From Phycisphaeraceae bacterium (GTDB taxonomy: Bacteria > Planctomycetota > Phycisphaerae > Phycisphaerales > UBA1924), in contig WUAJ01000068.1 of the NCBI GenBank assembly GCA_009827215.1, forward strand, positions 1 to 10,231: DNA of 10,231 nucleotides, in the 5' to 3' direction. Position numbers and translations under genes: made by a program. A model generated the notes under the pieces. It saw only the letters and a program-made list of their open reading frames with translations. It was not told where the DNA came from and did not search any database. Positions 1 to 5,925 of this stretch are shown here, in pieces (the first letter of the stretch is position 1; each line of letters opens with the position of its first letter).

Positions 1-887
1 ATCTCGACGAGCGCATCGAGTCGGCGGTGTTCACTACCTGATCCGATGATGACGATGTTGTCGTGATCAAATTCGGTCGCGATCTTGTCAGCGAGCACCG
101 CTTCGAGCTCGGTGCTGGTGTCATAGAAGAAGGTTGTGTCGTCGGGGGTGACCTGCGACAGGCACGAAGGGTTGGTGGCTTTGGACTTGTGGTAGTGCTC
201 GGCGTCGAGGAAGGTCTGGCGCATGAGCGAGATCACACCCATGTGGCTCGTGGGGTAGTCCGCGTCGGACCAGTTGGTGCGGTCGTACCCCATCATCTGT
301 CCCGCGTGTGATTGATAGACGGGCGGAAGTCCGAGTGATGGGTCGTTAAAATGATCGGCGGTGGAGACGGTTGCGGTCCATCCGCGGAACACGCCGGAGT
401 CTGGTGCGATCATCGCGGTGGTGAATCCGTGCTTGCGGAGCGACTCGGCTTGTTTGTTTGTGAGTCCTGGTCCGATGAGCGCGTCGCGCTGGGGGGTGAC
501 GAATCGGTTCCAGTGCTTGCCGCTGGAGTTTGGGTCGATCGCTTGGGTGTCGACTTCGACGAATGGGTCGATGAATCCGGCGTAGATGTGGTAGGTGTCT
601 GGGAGCTCGTGGATCTGGAATCCGGGTTTGAGTCGGATGGTGTCGGTGGACTCGACAACTCCGATGATGACGCCGTCTTCGATGAGGATGCCGGGGTTGG
701 AGTCGGCGTCGTAGGTCTGGGTCGGCGAGAGGTGGATGGTCGCGCCGGTGATGAGGTGTTTGCTTGGTCGATCGACCGCCATGCCGTTGGGTCGCGGCGC
801 GAGGGGATCGGACGCGAGTGTTGCGGTGTGGACGGATGCAGCCGCGATGAGGACGGCGGTGGAACACAGGTACATGACAGATTTCAT
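1..887 (-). CDS. Exported amidohydrolase-like protein, N-terminal part (cut by left edge)
   Basis: The ATG at 887-885 follows an AAGGAG Shine-Dalgarno (897-902, 9-base spacing) and opens 295 codons with no stop before the window edge, so the C-terminus is missing. Residues 1-25 are a signal peptide (short basic start, hydrophobic core AVLIAAA, likely cleavage near ATLA/SD), so the protein should act outside the cytoplasm. Residues 46-80 resemble the small beta-sandwich of the amidohydrolase superfamily (TGATIHL, then GILIEDGVIIGVV), and YAGFIDPFVEVD at 102-113 is the usual 'PGFID-HxH' entry into the barrel. There F109 and E111 stand where the two metal-binding histidines normally sit. YPTSHMGVISLMRQTFLDAEHY (211-232 region) resembles the planctomycete imidazolonepropionase-like branch, from memory of the family. 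Substrate unknown; it may be a non-canonical or inactive member. It is separated from the upstream gene by a terminator, so it probably has its own promoter. Confidence 0.75.
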   Translation of the reverse strand, partial: MKSVMYLCSTAVLIAAASVHTATLASDPLAPRPNGMAVDRPSKHLITGATIHLSPTQTYDADSNPGILIEDGVIIGVVESTDTIRLKPGFQIHELPDTYHIYAGFIDPFVEVDTQAIDPNSSGKHWNRFVTPQRDALIGPGLTNKQAESLRKHGFTTAMIAPDSGVFRGWTATVSTADHFNDPSLGLPPVYQSHAGQMMGYDRTNWSDADYPTSHMGVISLMRQTFLDAEHYHKSKATNPSCLSQVTPDDTTFFYDTSTELEAVLADKIATEFDHDNIVIIGSGSEHRRLDALVE

Positions 888-938
888 AGAACGAGACTCC
901 TTGGAGAAGATGGTACCGAGAAGTGGTGAGAAAGTGGC

Positions 939-966
939 GTGATTTCTGAACGGATTCTGGGGTCAA
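939..966 (-). promoter_or_regulatory. Weak candidate promoter for the amidohydrolase-like gene
   Basis: Reading the minus strand, TTGACC (966-961) matches the -35 consensus at five of six bases. A poor -10 candidate, AATCAC (944-939), follows after 16 bases. This would give a leader of about 45 bases. It lies downstream of the terminator of the preceding gene, where a promoter is needed, but the -10 is weak, so this is only a suggestion. Confidence 0.2.
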
Positions 967-1001
967 GTGCGGTTTCGCTTGCTGAAATCGGTGGTCATGA
1001 T

Positions 1002-1024
1002 AAAAGCCCCGCTGGTGCGGGACT
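1002..1024 (-). terminator. Rho-independent terminator of the PEP-CTERM-like gene
   Basis: On the minus strand an 8-base stem, AGTCCCGC / GCGGGGCT with one G-U pair and the loop ACCA, is followed by TTTT (1005-1002). It begins about 30 bases after the stop codon of the gene at 1053-1745 and separates it from the amidohydrolase-like gene. Confidence 0.8.
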
Positions 1025-1052
1025 TCTTGACTGCATATTCAGATGTTCGTCT

Positions 1053-1745
1053 TTATCGACGGCGGCGAGTCGCGAGCAGTCCTCCGAGTCCGAACAATGC
1101 TGCGGAGCTTGGGGATGGGACGACTTCGACCACGATCGCGGTTTCGAGCAATGGAGCGCCGGTAACCTCGGTCAGCACCATCTTGACATCGTACTCGCCG
1201 GTCGCATCTGGATCGAACGGCATGTATCCGCTCGCATCGAGGATGAACGGGACACTGACTCCCCAGAAGCTGAATCCTGGGTTTTGGCTATCACCTCCTG
1301 CAGGGGTGGTGACCATCGCCGCAGCGAGTGCGTTGGTGATGTCGAGGGTGACCCAGCTCTGTGAACCGAATCCGGCGTCGAAATCAACCATAAGGGTCAT
1401 GTGGTAGTTCGCAGGGGTCGCATCGCGCGAGAGTGCGAATCCGAAATCGATGTTCCACGAGCTGAGCCCGTCGTTGTCGGGTGAGCCGGCGTTTGCGAAG
1501 AAGCGGCCGTTGCCGTCGGTGGTGAGGTCACCAACGAAGCGTTCCTTTGCTTTCAGGCCGATCTCGAGTGCACCGAACGCGTCCATGCCACGATGGATGG
1601 AGTAGTTGGTGTTCATGTTGCCGTCACCGAATGGCATCTCGGCACCGAATGCAAGGAATGACGATTCGTGATCGATCGGCACGCCGGCAAACGATGTGGT
1701 TGCGGTGATCGATGCGGCGATAACTGCAGTGCGAGTGATAAGCAT
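1053..1745 (-). CDS. Secreted PEP-CTERM-like protein of unknown function
   Basis: I chose the ATG at 1745 (230 residues) because it is preceded by AGAGGA and gives a clean signal peptide: MLITRTAVIAASITATTSFA, with likely cleavage before GVPID. A longer frame starting at 1793 would put charged residues in front of that signal. The C-terminal 22 residues are a sorting tail: VPSPSSAALF, then GLGGLLA, then TRRRR. This matches the PEP-CTERM architecture (short motif, hydrophobic helix, arginine cluster), but with P-S-P in place of P-E-P, a variant I associate with Phycisphaerae. Such tails are thought to direct proteins for processing at the membrane by an exosortase or archaeosortase-type enzyme. 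The roughly 185-residue body (beta-rich look, WNIDFGFALSRD, FDAGFGSQSW) matches no domain I can name; a surface or matrix role is inference. Its promoter probably lies at 1830-1858 and its terminator at 1002-1024. Confidence 0.85.
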   Translation of the reverse strand: MLITRTAVIAASITATTSFAGVPIDHESSFLAFGAEMPFGDGNMNTNYSIHRGMDAFGALEIGLKAKERFVGDLTTDGNGRFFANAGSPDNDGLSSWNIDFGFALSRDATPANYHMTLMVDFDAGFGSQSWVTLDITNALAAAMVTTPAGGDSQNPGFSFWGVSVPFILDASGYMPFDPDATGEYDVKMVLTEVTGAPLLETAIVVEVVPSPSSAALFGLGGLLATRRRR

Positions 1746-1754
1746 GTGTTCCTC

Positions 1755-1785
1755 TTTCTCTCTTATGTCTGTGGGTTTCTCTCTT
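1755..1785 (-). repeat. 10-base direct repeat, 21-base period, in the leader of the PEP-CTERM-like gene
   Basis: TTTCTCTCTT occurs exactly at 1755-1764 and 1776-1785 (AAGAGAGAAA in mRNA sense). The spacing is two helical turns, and the nearer copy ends about 10 bases before the start codon. It may be a purine-rich translation-enhancing leader or a regulator site; chance is possible because the sequence is simple. Confidence 0.5.
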
Positions 1786-1829
1786 GTCCACACAAACCAG
1801 CCGTTCTCTAAGCGTCTGGTCGTTCAGGT

Positions 1830-1858
1830 ACTATAAGAGGAGTCCAAATGATGCTCAA
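1830..1858 (-). promoter_or_regulatory. Candidate promoter for the PEP-CTERM-like gene
   Basis: On the minus strand TTGAGC (1858-1853) and TATAGT (1835-1830) are separated by 17 bases and match the housekeeping sigma consensus at four and five of six positions. The predicted start near 1823 leaves a leader of about 78 bases. The spacer contains the left arm of an inverted repeat (GAGTCCAA, 1840-1847), so a regulator bound there would overlap the promoter. Confidence 0.45.
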
Positions 1859-1895
1859 TGAGAAATCAGAAATTCACCAAATTGGACTCTGATTT
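1840..1895. repeat. Two overlapping inverted repeats between the divergent genes
   Basis: GAGTCCAA (1840-1847) is perfectly complementary to TTGGACTC (1882-1889), and AAATCAGA (1863-1870) is perfectly complementary to TCTGATTT (1888-1895). The right arms overlap by two bases, so if transcribed the two stems would compete. As DNA they may be operator half-sites; the first left arm falls between the -35 and -10 of the minus-strand promoter. Which gene they control, if any, is inference. Confidence 0.45.
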
Positions 1896-1923
1896 AGGTG
1901 TGGTGATCCGCTACCGTTCTGTT

Positions 1924-1935
1924 CCACATATGTGG
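1924..1935. promoter_or_regulatory. 12-base perfect palindrome upstream of the phosphofructokinase gene
   Basis: CCACATATGTGG is a perfect 12-base palindrome ending 26 bases before the ATG at 1962 and 15 bases before the Shine-Dalgarno. It could be a dimeric regulator site. Nine of its bases (CACATATGT) recur at 5882-5890, upstream of the gene at 5926. No regulator is identifiable from this window. Confidence 0.35.
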
Positions 1936-1961
1936 ATCGAAATCGCACGAGGAGCTCCGAA

Positions 1962-3218
1962 ATGCCAGATTTAGTAGCAGGAAACGCGGTCATTGGACAA
2001 TCAGGCGGACCCACCGCCGTCATCAACCAGTCGCTGGTTGGTGTCGTCGAAGGATTGAGAGCCGCAGGGGCCGGGACTCCAGGTAATCCGATCAAGAAAA
2101 TCCTCGGCATGCGCCACGGCGTGACTGGTCTCACCAACGACGATCTGTATGACCTCACGGATTATCCTCACGATCGTCTTCAACTCCTCGCGCAGACTCC
2201 AAGCGCCGGATTGGGATCGACACGCGACAAACCAGACGCGGCGTACTGCGAGCGAATCTTCGAAGCGTGTCAGCGCCACGGCATTCATTACTTCTTCTAC
2301 ATCGGCGGGAACGATTCGAGCGATACCTGCCGAATCGTGAACGAGCTCTCGAATCAGAAGGGGTACGAGCTTCGTTGTTTCCATATTCCCAAGACGGTTG
2401 ACAACGATCTGATGATCAACGACCACACGCCGGGATTCCCGAGCGCCGCGAGATTCGTCGCCAAAGCGTGCATGGCGGACTTCCTCGACAACATCTCGCT
2501 TCCCGGCATCAAGATCAATGTCATCATGGGGCGTCACGCGGGATTCCTGACAGCCGCGAGTGCGCTGGCGCGTCGTGATGATCGCTACGAGTTTGAAGGC
2601 GCTTCGAGCGATGGTCCTCAGTTGATCTACCTTCCTGAGGTGCCGTTCGATATGGACCAGTTTGTCGAGGATGTTGCGAAGCTGTACGACAAGCGTCAAC
2701 GCGTGCACATCGCGGTGAGCGAAGGCATCAGCGATAAAGACGGCAACGCTATCGGCGCGCAGCTTATCAAAGATGGACAGGTTGACGCGCACGGTAATGT
2801 ACAGCTCTCAGGTTCCGGCGCGATCGGTGATGGACTGTCCGATCTGCTCAAAGAGCGATTGACGCCTGCTGGGGGCAAAGCGCCTCGCGTCCGCGCCGAC
2901 ACCTTTGGATATGTCCAGCGCTGTTTCCCGGATCAGTCCCCAGTGGATATGAAGGAAGCACGAGGCGTGGGTCGATACGCGGCGCGTCTCGCGACGAGCG
3001 GCGATCTCGATGGTTCGGTCGCGATCATCCGGACCAGTCCGATCGGTGAGGGGCAGCCGTATGCTTGTAAGTATGAACGGATTGAACTCAGTGATGTCGC
3101 GGCGAAGACCAAGCACATGCCTGCGGAGTTTATTGATGGTCACAACAATGTGAGCCAGAAGTTCCTGGACTACTGCCGACCATTGGTTGGTGATCTACCG
3201 TTGTACGAGCGGATTTGA
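1962..3218 (+). CDS. pfp: Pyrophosphate-dependent 6-phosphofructokinase (diphosphate--fructose-6-phosphate 1-phosphotransferase)
   Basis: This enzyme interconverts fructose 6-phosphate and fructose 1,6-bisphosphate in cytoplasmic glycolysis/gluconeogenesis. The ATG at 1962 has GGAG at 1951-1954 (7-base spacing); a GTG at 1932 is in frame but has no such site. The 418-residue protein shows the family motifs in order: GQSGGPTAVIN (12-22), RHGVTG (51-56), GGNDSSDT (115-122), PKTVDND (143-149, with D147 as the expected catalytic base), MGRHAGF (189-195) and a late GYVQRC segment. In ATP-dependent enzymes the second and third motifs read GGDGS and PGTIDND; the aspartate (D118) and lysine (K144) here are the residues known to favour PPi as phosphoryl donor, so a reversible PPi-dependent reaction is predicted. 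Length agrees with the roughly 400-residue bacterial PPi enzymes. It may be co-transcribed with the next gene, 63 bases downstream; no terminator is visible between them. Confidence 0.93.
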   Translation: MPDLVAGNAVIGQSGGPTAVINQSLVGVVEGLRAAGAGTPGNPIKKILGMRHGVTGLTNDDLYDLTDYPHDRLQLLAQTPSAGLGSTRDKPDAAYCERIFEACQRHGIHYFFYIGGNDSSDTCRIVNELSNQKGYELRCFHIPKTVDNDLMINDHTPGFPSAARFVAKACMADFLDNISLPGIKINVIMGRHAGFLTAASALARRDDRYEFEGASSDGPQLIYLPEVPFDMDQFVEDVAKLYDKRQRVHIAVSEGISDKDGNAIGAQLIKDGQVDAHGNVQLSGSGAIGDGLSDLLKERLTPAGGKAPRVRADTFGYVQRCFPDQSPVDMKEARGVGRYAARLATSGDLDGSVAIIRTSPIGEGQPYACKYERIELSDVAAKTKHMPAEFIDGHNNVSQKFLDYCRPLVGDLPLYERI

Positions 3219-3242
3219 GCTGATAAATTCACTTTATTTACT

Positions 3243-3272
3243 TTGTAAAATATGTGTTGAATCGATTAGATT
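3243..3272 (+). promoter_or_regulatory. Weak candidate promoter directly before the SGNH-like gene
   Basis: TTGTAA (3243-3248) and TAGATT (3267-3272), 18 bases apart, each match the consensus at four of six positions in an AT-rich 63-base gap. The predicted start point would fall at about the ATG at 3282, giving a leaderless message, consistent with the lack of a Shine-Dalgarno there. Read-through from the upstream gene is an alternative. Confidence 0.2.
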
Positions 3273-3281
3273 GTTTCTATT

Positions 3282-4613
3282 ATGACTTCGCGATTGACAA
3301 GACAAATTACGCGAGTGCTTGTTGTATTGCAGGCATTTCTGATTTTCTCATCGATCGTGTTGCCCACCACACTCTGTCGGGCTCAATCATTCGGTTTGAT
3401 GAGCAAGCCCATCGACAGAGCGGACGGCATAGAAACGCTCGAACTCAAACCTGATCCCGATAACTTTCGTTGTGTTTTCATAGGTGATTCTCAGGTGTCG
3501 TCACCTCACGGATTGCGCATGCGTCCCTATATGCGTCTTTGGGATCTCCCAACGGTTGGCGCGTTTTTCAGCACGAACTTTATCTGGGCCGGTCAAGAGA
3601 TCCTGTTCAATGTGGAGCACATCGCGAATCTGTCAAGCAGGGAGCTGACGAATCCTGATTCCTGGACTCATGGTGGGCCGCGTGATTTCATGAATTATCG
3701 CGCGTACGAATGGATGTGTGATGGTGATGTCGATGACCATGATTCATCGTTTGCGACTCTGATGTTGTACAACGACTATCCGAATCTGCATAGCTGGCCG
3801 AGCAACTGGATGTTGAATCGAACGCTCGTCCTGCGGATCGCGGTACGGACTACGCCACAGACTGTACCGTTGGTTGAGACAGTCGCTCGTCGTGGTTCAT
3901 ACTTGGATCAATCGACAAGAACAGTACACAAACTGCCGCAGGAGTACGGATACACCATCATCGAGCAGGTGATTCGATCAGATTTTCATGGCGACATCGA
4001 TGGTGCCGGTGTGGAGCTCTTTATGTCCGCAGGAGTAGTTGAATCTGCGGGGATGACCTTCCAGATACTGGGATCTGCATTGCTTGTTGTTGACGAACAC
4101 AGAAGACCAGTTCCGGGATATGTCATGGGAGCAATGGCCTCACCGGGTTGGGGCTTGGATGATCATTTAGCGATTTCTCAGGCGAGCAGGGAAGCCGCGG
4201 CGCGGCTCATCGACGCCAACTCTCTGATCGTGATGCTCGGACATAATCCTGATTCGCTCCAGGAGCCGGGTGTGAGAGCGAACTACTTCGAACTGATGCG
4301 TCGACTGAATCAATCATTTGCTCTGAACGGCGTTGGGCATCCGGTCAATATCCATGTAGTGCCTTGGGTCACCGGGGCCCCTGGATCGTTCAAGTCGTTG
4401 CTGGATATTTCAACAGCAATGAATGAGTATGCATCGCAGAGTGGGGGGCAGGTGTGTTCATTTGTTGAATATTTTGACAATCAAATTCCTGATGTATTCG
4501 ACTCGGAGCTCTATCTGTTGGATGTGATCCGAACGCATCCAGGCAATTCTGATACAGCTGAAAACCTCAGTCTCGATCTTGAGATCCTGCTCCGTAATTG
4601 GTTCGGGGAGTGA
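3282..4613 (+). CDS. Secreted protein with SGNH/GDSL-hydrolase-like motifs, unrecognised family
   Basis: The 443-residue product has a typical signal peptide (RLTRQITR, hydrophobic VLVVLQAFLIFSSIVL, probable cleavage CRA/QS at about 34), which supports the ATG at 3282 despite the absence of a Shine-Dalgarno. After export it begins a hydrolase-like fold: VFIGDSQVSS (about 66-75) resembles block I of SGNH esterases with S70 as candidate nucleophile. LGHNPDS near 318-324 could be the block-III asparagine segment. DVIRTHPG near 414-421 resembles the C-terminal Asp/His block, although the spacing D-x4-H differs from the usual D-x2-H. The roughly 240 residues between the first two blocks are unusually long for a simple SGNH domain and carry no motif I know. 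An acylesterase or deacetylase acting on envelope glycans is conceivable but unproven. Codon use is more mixed than in flanking genes (about half G/C at third positions over the first 40 codons). Confidence 0.7.
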   Translation: MTSRLTRQITRVLVVLQAFLIFSSIVLPTTLCRAQSFGLMSKPIDRADGIETLELKPDPDNFRCVFIGDSQVSSPHGLRMRPYMRLWDLPTVGAFFSTNFIWAGQEILFNVEHIANLSSRELTNPDSWTHGGPRDFMNYRAYEWMCDGDVDDHDSSFATLMLYNDYPNLHSWPSNWMLNRTLVLRIAVRTTPQTVPLVETVARRGSYLDQSTRTVHKLPQEYGYTIIEQVIRSDFHGDIDGAGVELFMSAGVVESAGMTFQILGSALLVVDEHRRPVPGYVMGAMASPGWGLDDHLAISQASREAAARLIDANSLIVMLGHNPDSLQEPGVRANYFELMRRLNQSFALNGVGHPVNIHVVPWVTGAPGSFKSLLDISTAMNEYASQSGGQVCSFVEYFDNQIPDVFDSELYLLDVIRTHPGNSDTAENLSLDLEILLRNWFGE

Positions 4614-4627
4614 AAGCTACTGACACG

Positions 4628-4936
4628 CTACTCGCTCCGAAAAAGGGCAATCCTGTACGCTTGCACCGTTGCCCTGAAGACGCCTGCGATGATCGCGGGA
4701 TCTTGATTGACGACGGATTCGGCGGCGGTCTTTGACTCGGCTTCGAAGATCATGATCCCGACATGCGGTGATTCCTGTGTTCTTCCCGCGAGGATGAGTG
4801 TGCCTTGCTTGTGGAGTTGATGGTAATACTCGAAATGATCGCTTGCGGCTTGTGCTTCTTCAGGAGTCGGATCATCGGGCATACCTGCACGCATCGGCTC
4901 CAAGAAGCAGATGAACTGCTGTTTTTGGGTATCCAT
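4628..4936 (-). CDS. YciI-family protein
   Basis: This 102-residue cytoplasmic protein has the small ferredoxin-like YciI/YCII fold. Visible hallmarks are the N-terminal strand FICFLEP, a helix with H34 and Y38 (SDHFEYYHQLHKQG), the central LILAGRT (47-53), a strand GIMIFEAES, and the NQDP turn at 78-80 before a final strand YRIALFR. In this family the conserved His and Asp form a putative active site, but no general reaction is established; relatives are linked to dehalogenation, or appear next to sigma factors as 'YCII-related'. No sigma factor is adjacent here. The start has no Shine-Dalgarno and lies only 14 bases after the T-tract of the upstream gene's terminator. It is therefore either expressed by read-through or from a promoter overlapping the terminator, with a nearly leaderless message. 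It converges on the SGNH-like gene with a 14-base gap. Confidence 0.85.
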   Translation of the reverse strand: MDTQKQQFICFLEPMRAGMPDDPTPEEAQAASDHFEYYHQLHKQGTLILAGRTQESPHVGIMIFEAESKTAAESVVNQDPAIIAGVFRATVQAYRIALFRSE

Positions 4937-4949
4937 CTATAGATGATAC

Positions 4950-4972
4950 AAAAACCCGCGCCGGAGCGCGGG
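4950..4972 (-). terminator. Rho-independent terminator of the DUF1579 gene
   Basis: On the minus strand a perfect 7-base GC stem (CCCGCGC / GCGCGGG, plus positions 4955-4961 and 4966-4972) with a 4-base loop is followed by TTTTT (4954-4950). It starts about 40 bases after the DUF1579 stop codon. Only the minus orientation has the T-tract. Confidence 0.88.
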
Positions 4973-5013
4973 CGAGAGATGATGGATTGTGTATTCTGCG
5001 AGAGCGCTGACGA

Positions 5014-5667
5014 TCAGTCGCGTGTGTAGGTGATGGATCCGGAGTTGAACCACGAGCCGTCGGGCATCTGATCGTAGAACTTGTCGGACCAGTGGTCGTT
5101 GTCGATTCTGGTGGTGACGATTTTCATTGGGTTGTCACCCATCGGGGTGGTTGCGGTGCCGAGCATGACGAGGTTGCCGTCTTCGTCTTTGTTGCCGGTC
5201 ATATAAGTGATCTTGGTGGACATGGAGTCCATCCAGATGGAGCAGTACTGCTCGTGCGCATTGTCGTATCCGATGATGGAGTAGCCTTCGAATGGTTGTC
5301 CCATGAAGTCCATCTTGAAGTGCGACATCGTGTAGCGTCCGTCAAGCATCTCCTTGACAACCATCGTCGCGGGACCCTCTGTTGGTGGCGCCGCGGGGTC
5401 CATCACAAAGCTGGTCTTCGCGGACCACGATCCGACAGTGGTCATCAGCTCGGCGTGGTGCTCGTTGGGGGTCGAGAGCTTCATCATCCCCGCCATCATC
5501 TCCTCGGCGGACATTTCGGACATGTGATCCGCTGGGTCTTTGTCCATCATCTTGTGGTCGTGTGCTTTGTCATGATGTTTGTGCTCTGGACCGGCGCCGA
5601 TAATCAGCGCGGCTCCAGCGGTGATGAGTGATCCTGCGGCGAATGCGATCAGCGTCGTGCGGTTCAT
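5014..5667 (-). CDS. Exported DUF1579 protein with His/Met-rich N-terminal linker
   Basis: The ATG at 5667 follows AGGAG with 6-base spacing. Residues 1-26 form a signal peptide or membrane anchor (LIAFAAGSLITAGAALIIGAG). The linker 29-62 contains six histidines and eight methionines, including HKHHDKAHDHKMM and MMAGMM, composition often seen in copper- or other metal-handling proteins. From about 66 to the end the sequence is the DUF1579 domain: TPNEHHAELMTTVGSWSAKT, DPAAPPTEGPATMVVKEMLDG, GQPFEGYSIIGYDN and IWMDSMSTK follow the family pattern closely. DUF1579 proteins are lipocalin-like single-domain proteins of unknown role, common in planctomycetes; the reaction or ligand is not established. 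Metal binding by the linker is inference. The gene stands alone, with promoter signals in the AT-rich region upstream and a strong terminator at 4950-4972. Confidence 0.88.
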   Translation of the reverse strand: MNRTTLIAFAAGSLITAGAALIIGAGPEHKHHDKAHDHKMMDKDPADHMSEMSAEEMMAGMMKLSTPNEHHAELMTTVGSWSAKTSFVMDPAAPPTEGPATMVVKEMLDGRYTMSHFKMDFMGQPFEGYSIIGYDNAHEQYCSIWMDSMSTKITYMTGNKDEDGNLVMLGTATTPMGDNPMKIVTTRIDNDHWSDKFYDQMPDGSWFNSGSITYTRD

Positions 5668-5796
5668 TGAGATCTCCTGTTGAAAGGTGTCGTGGTGGAC
5701 GGGTGTGCTTCCGTCTCGATGCTGGTAGTTTCCCTGATCTGGAGCCGTTTGTCACGGAAATTATCGGAAAATACGAAAATATACCGAACATATGAG

Positions 5797-5826
5797 CCAA
5801 ATTAGTTGTCAATATAGGCAATTTGG
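5797..5826. repeat. Inverted repeat flanking a consensus -35 hexamer
   Basis: CCAAATT (5797-5803) and AATTTGG (5820-5826) are perfect complements separated by 16 bases. Between them the minus strand reads TTGACA (5812-5807), a full -35 consensus for the DUF1579 gene, although a well-spaced -10 is not obvious (TATGTT follows after only 14 bases). The arrangement suits an operator over a promoter. The rest of the gap 5668-5925 holds AT-rich sequence with no gene. Confidence 0.4.
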
Positions 5827-5848
5827 TCTATATCTTTTTATGCATGAG

Positions 5849-5878
5849 TTGATAGGGGGATCGACCTAACCATATTGT
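5849..5878 (+). promoter_or_regulatory. Candidate promoter for the 111-residue protein gene
   Basis: TTGATA (5849-5854) and TATTGT (5873-5878) match the housekeeping consensus at five and four of six positions with an 18-base spacer. Predicted initiation near 5885 would leave a leader of about 40 bases holding the GGAGAG ribosome site. The sequence CACATATGT (5882-5890) spans the predicted start point. Confidence 0.4.
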
Positions 5879-5925
5879 GAACACATATGTCCAGTTTTAA
5901 GAACAAATCGTTGTGGAGAGATTAG

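Noticed and set aside
351..929. Plus-strand and alternative minus-strand frames within the amidohydrolase-like gene
   Set aside because: The minus frame starting at 887 has a strong Shine-Dalgarno, signal peptide and family motifs; the other frames are low-complexity shadows.
2001..2792. 263-codon minus-strand frame opposite phosphofructokinase
   Set aside because: The plus strand has unmistakable PFK motifs throughout; the reverse frame has no ribosome site or domain.
3219..3281. Terminator after the phosphofructokinase gene
   Set aside because: Only a 5-base AT stem (TTTAC/GTAAA) is present, with no GC stem or T-tract, so it would not be a convincing terminator.
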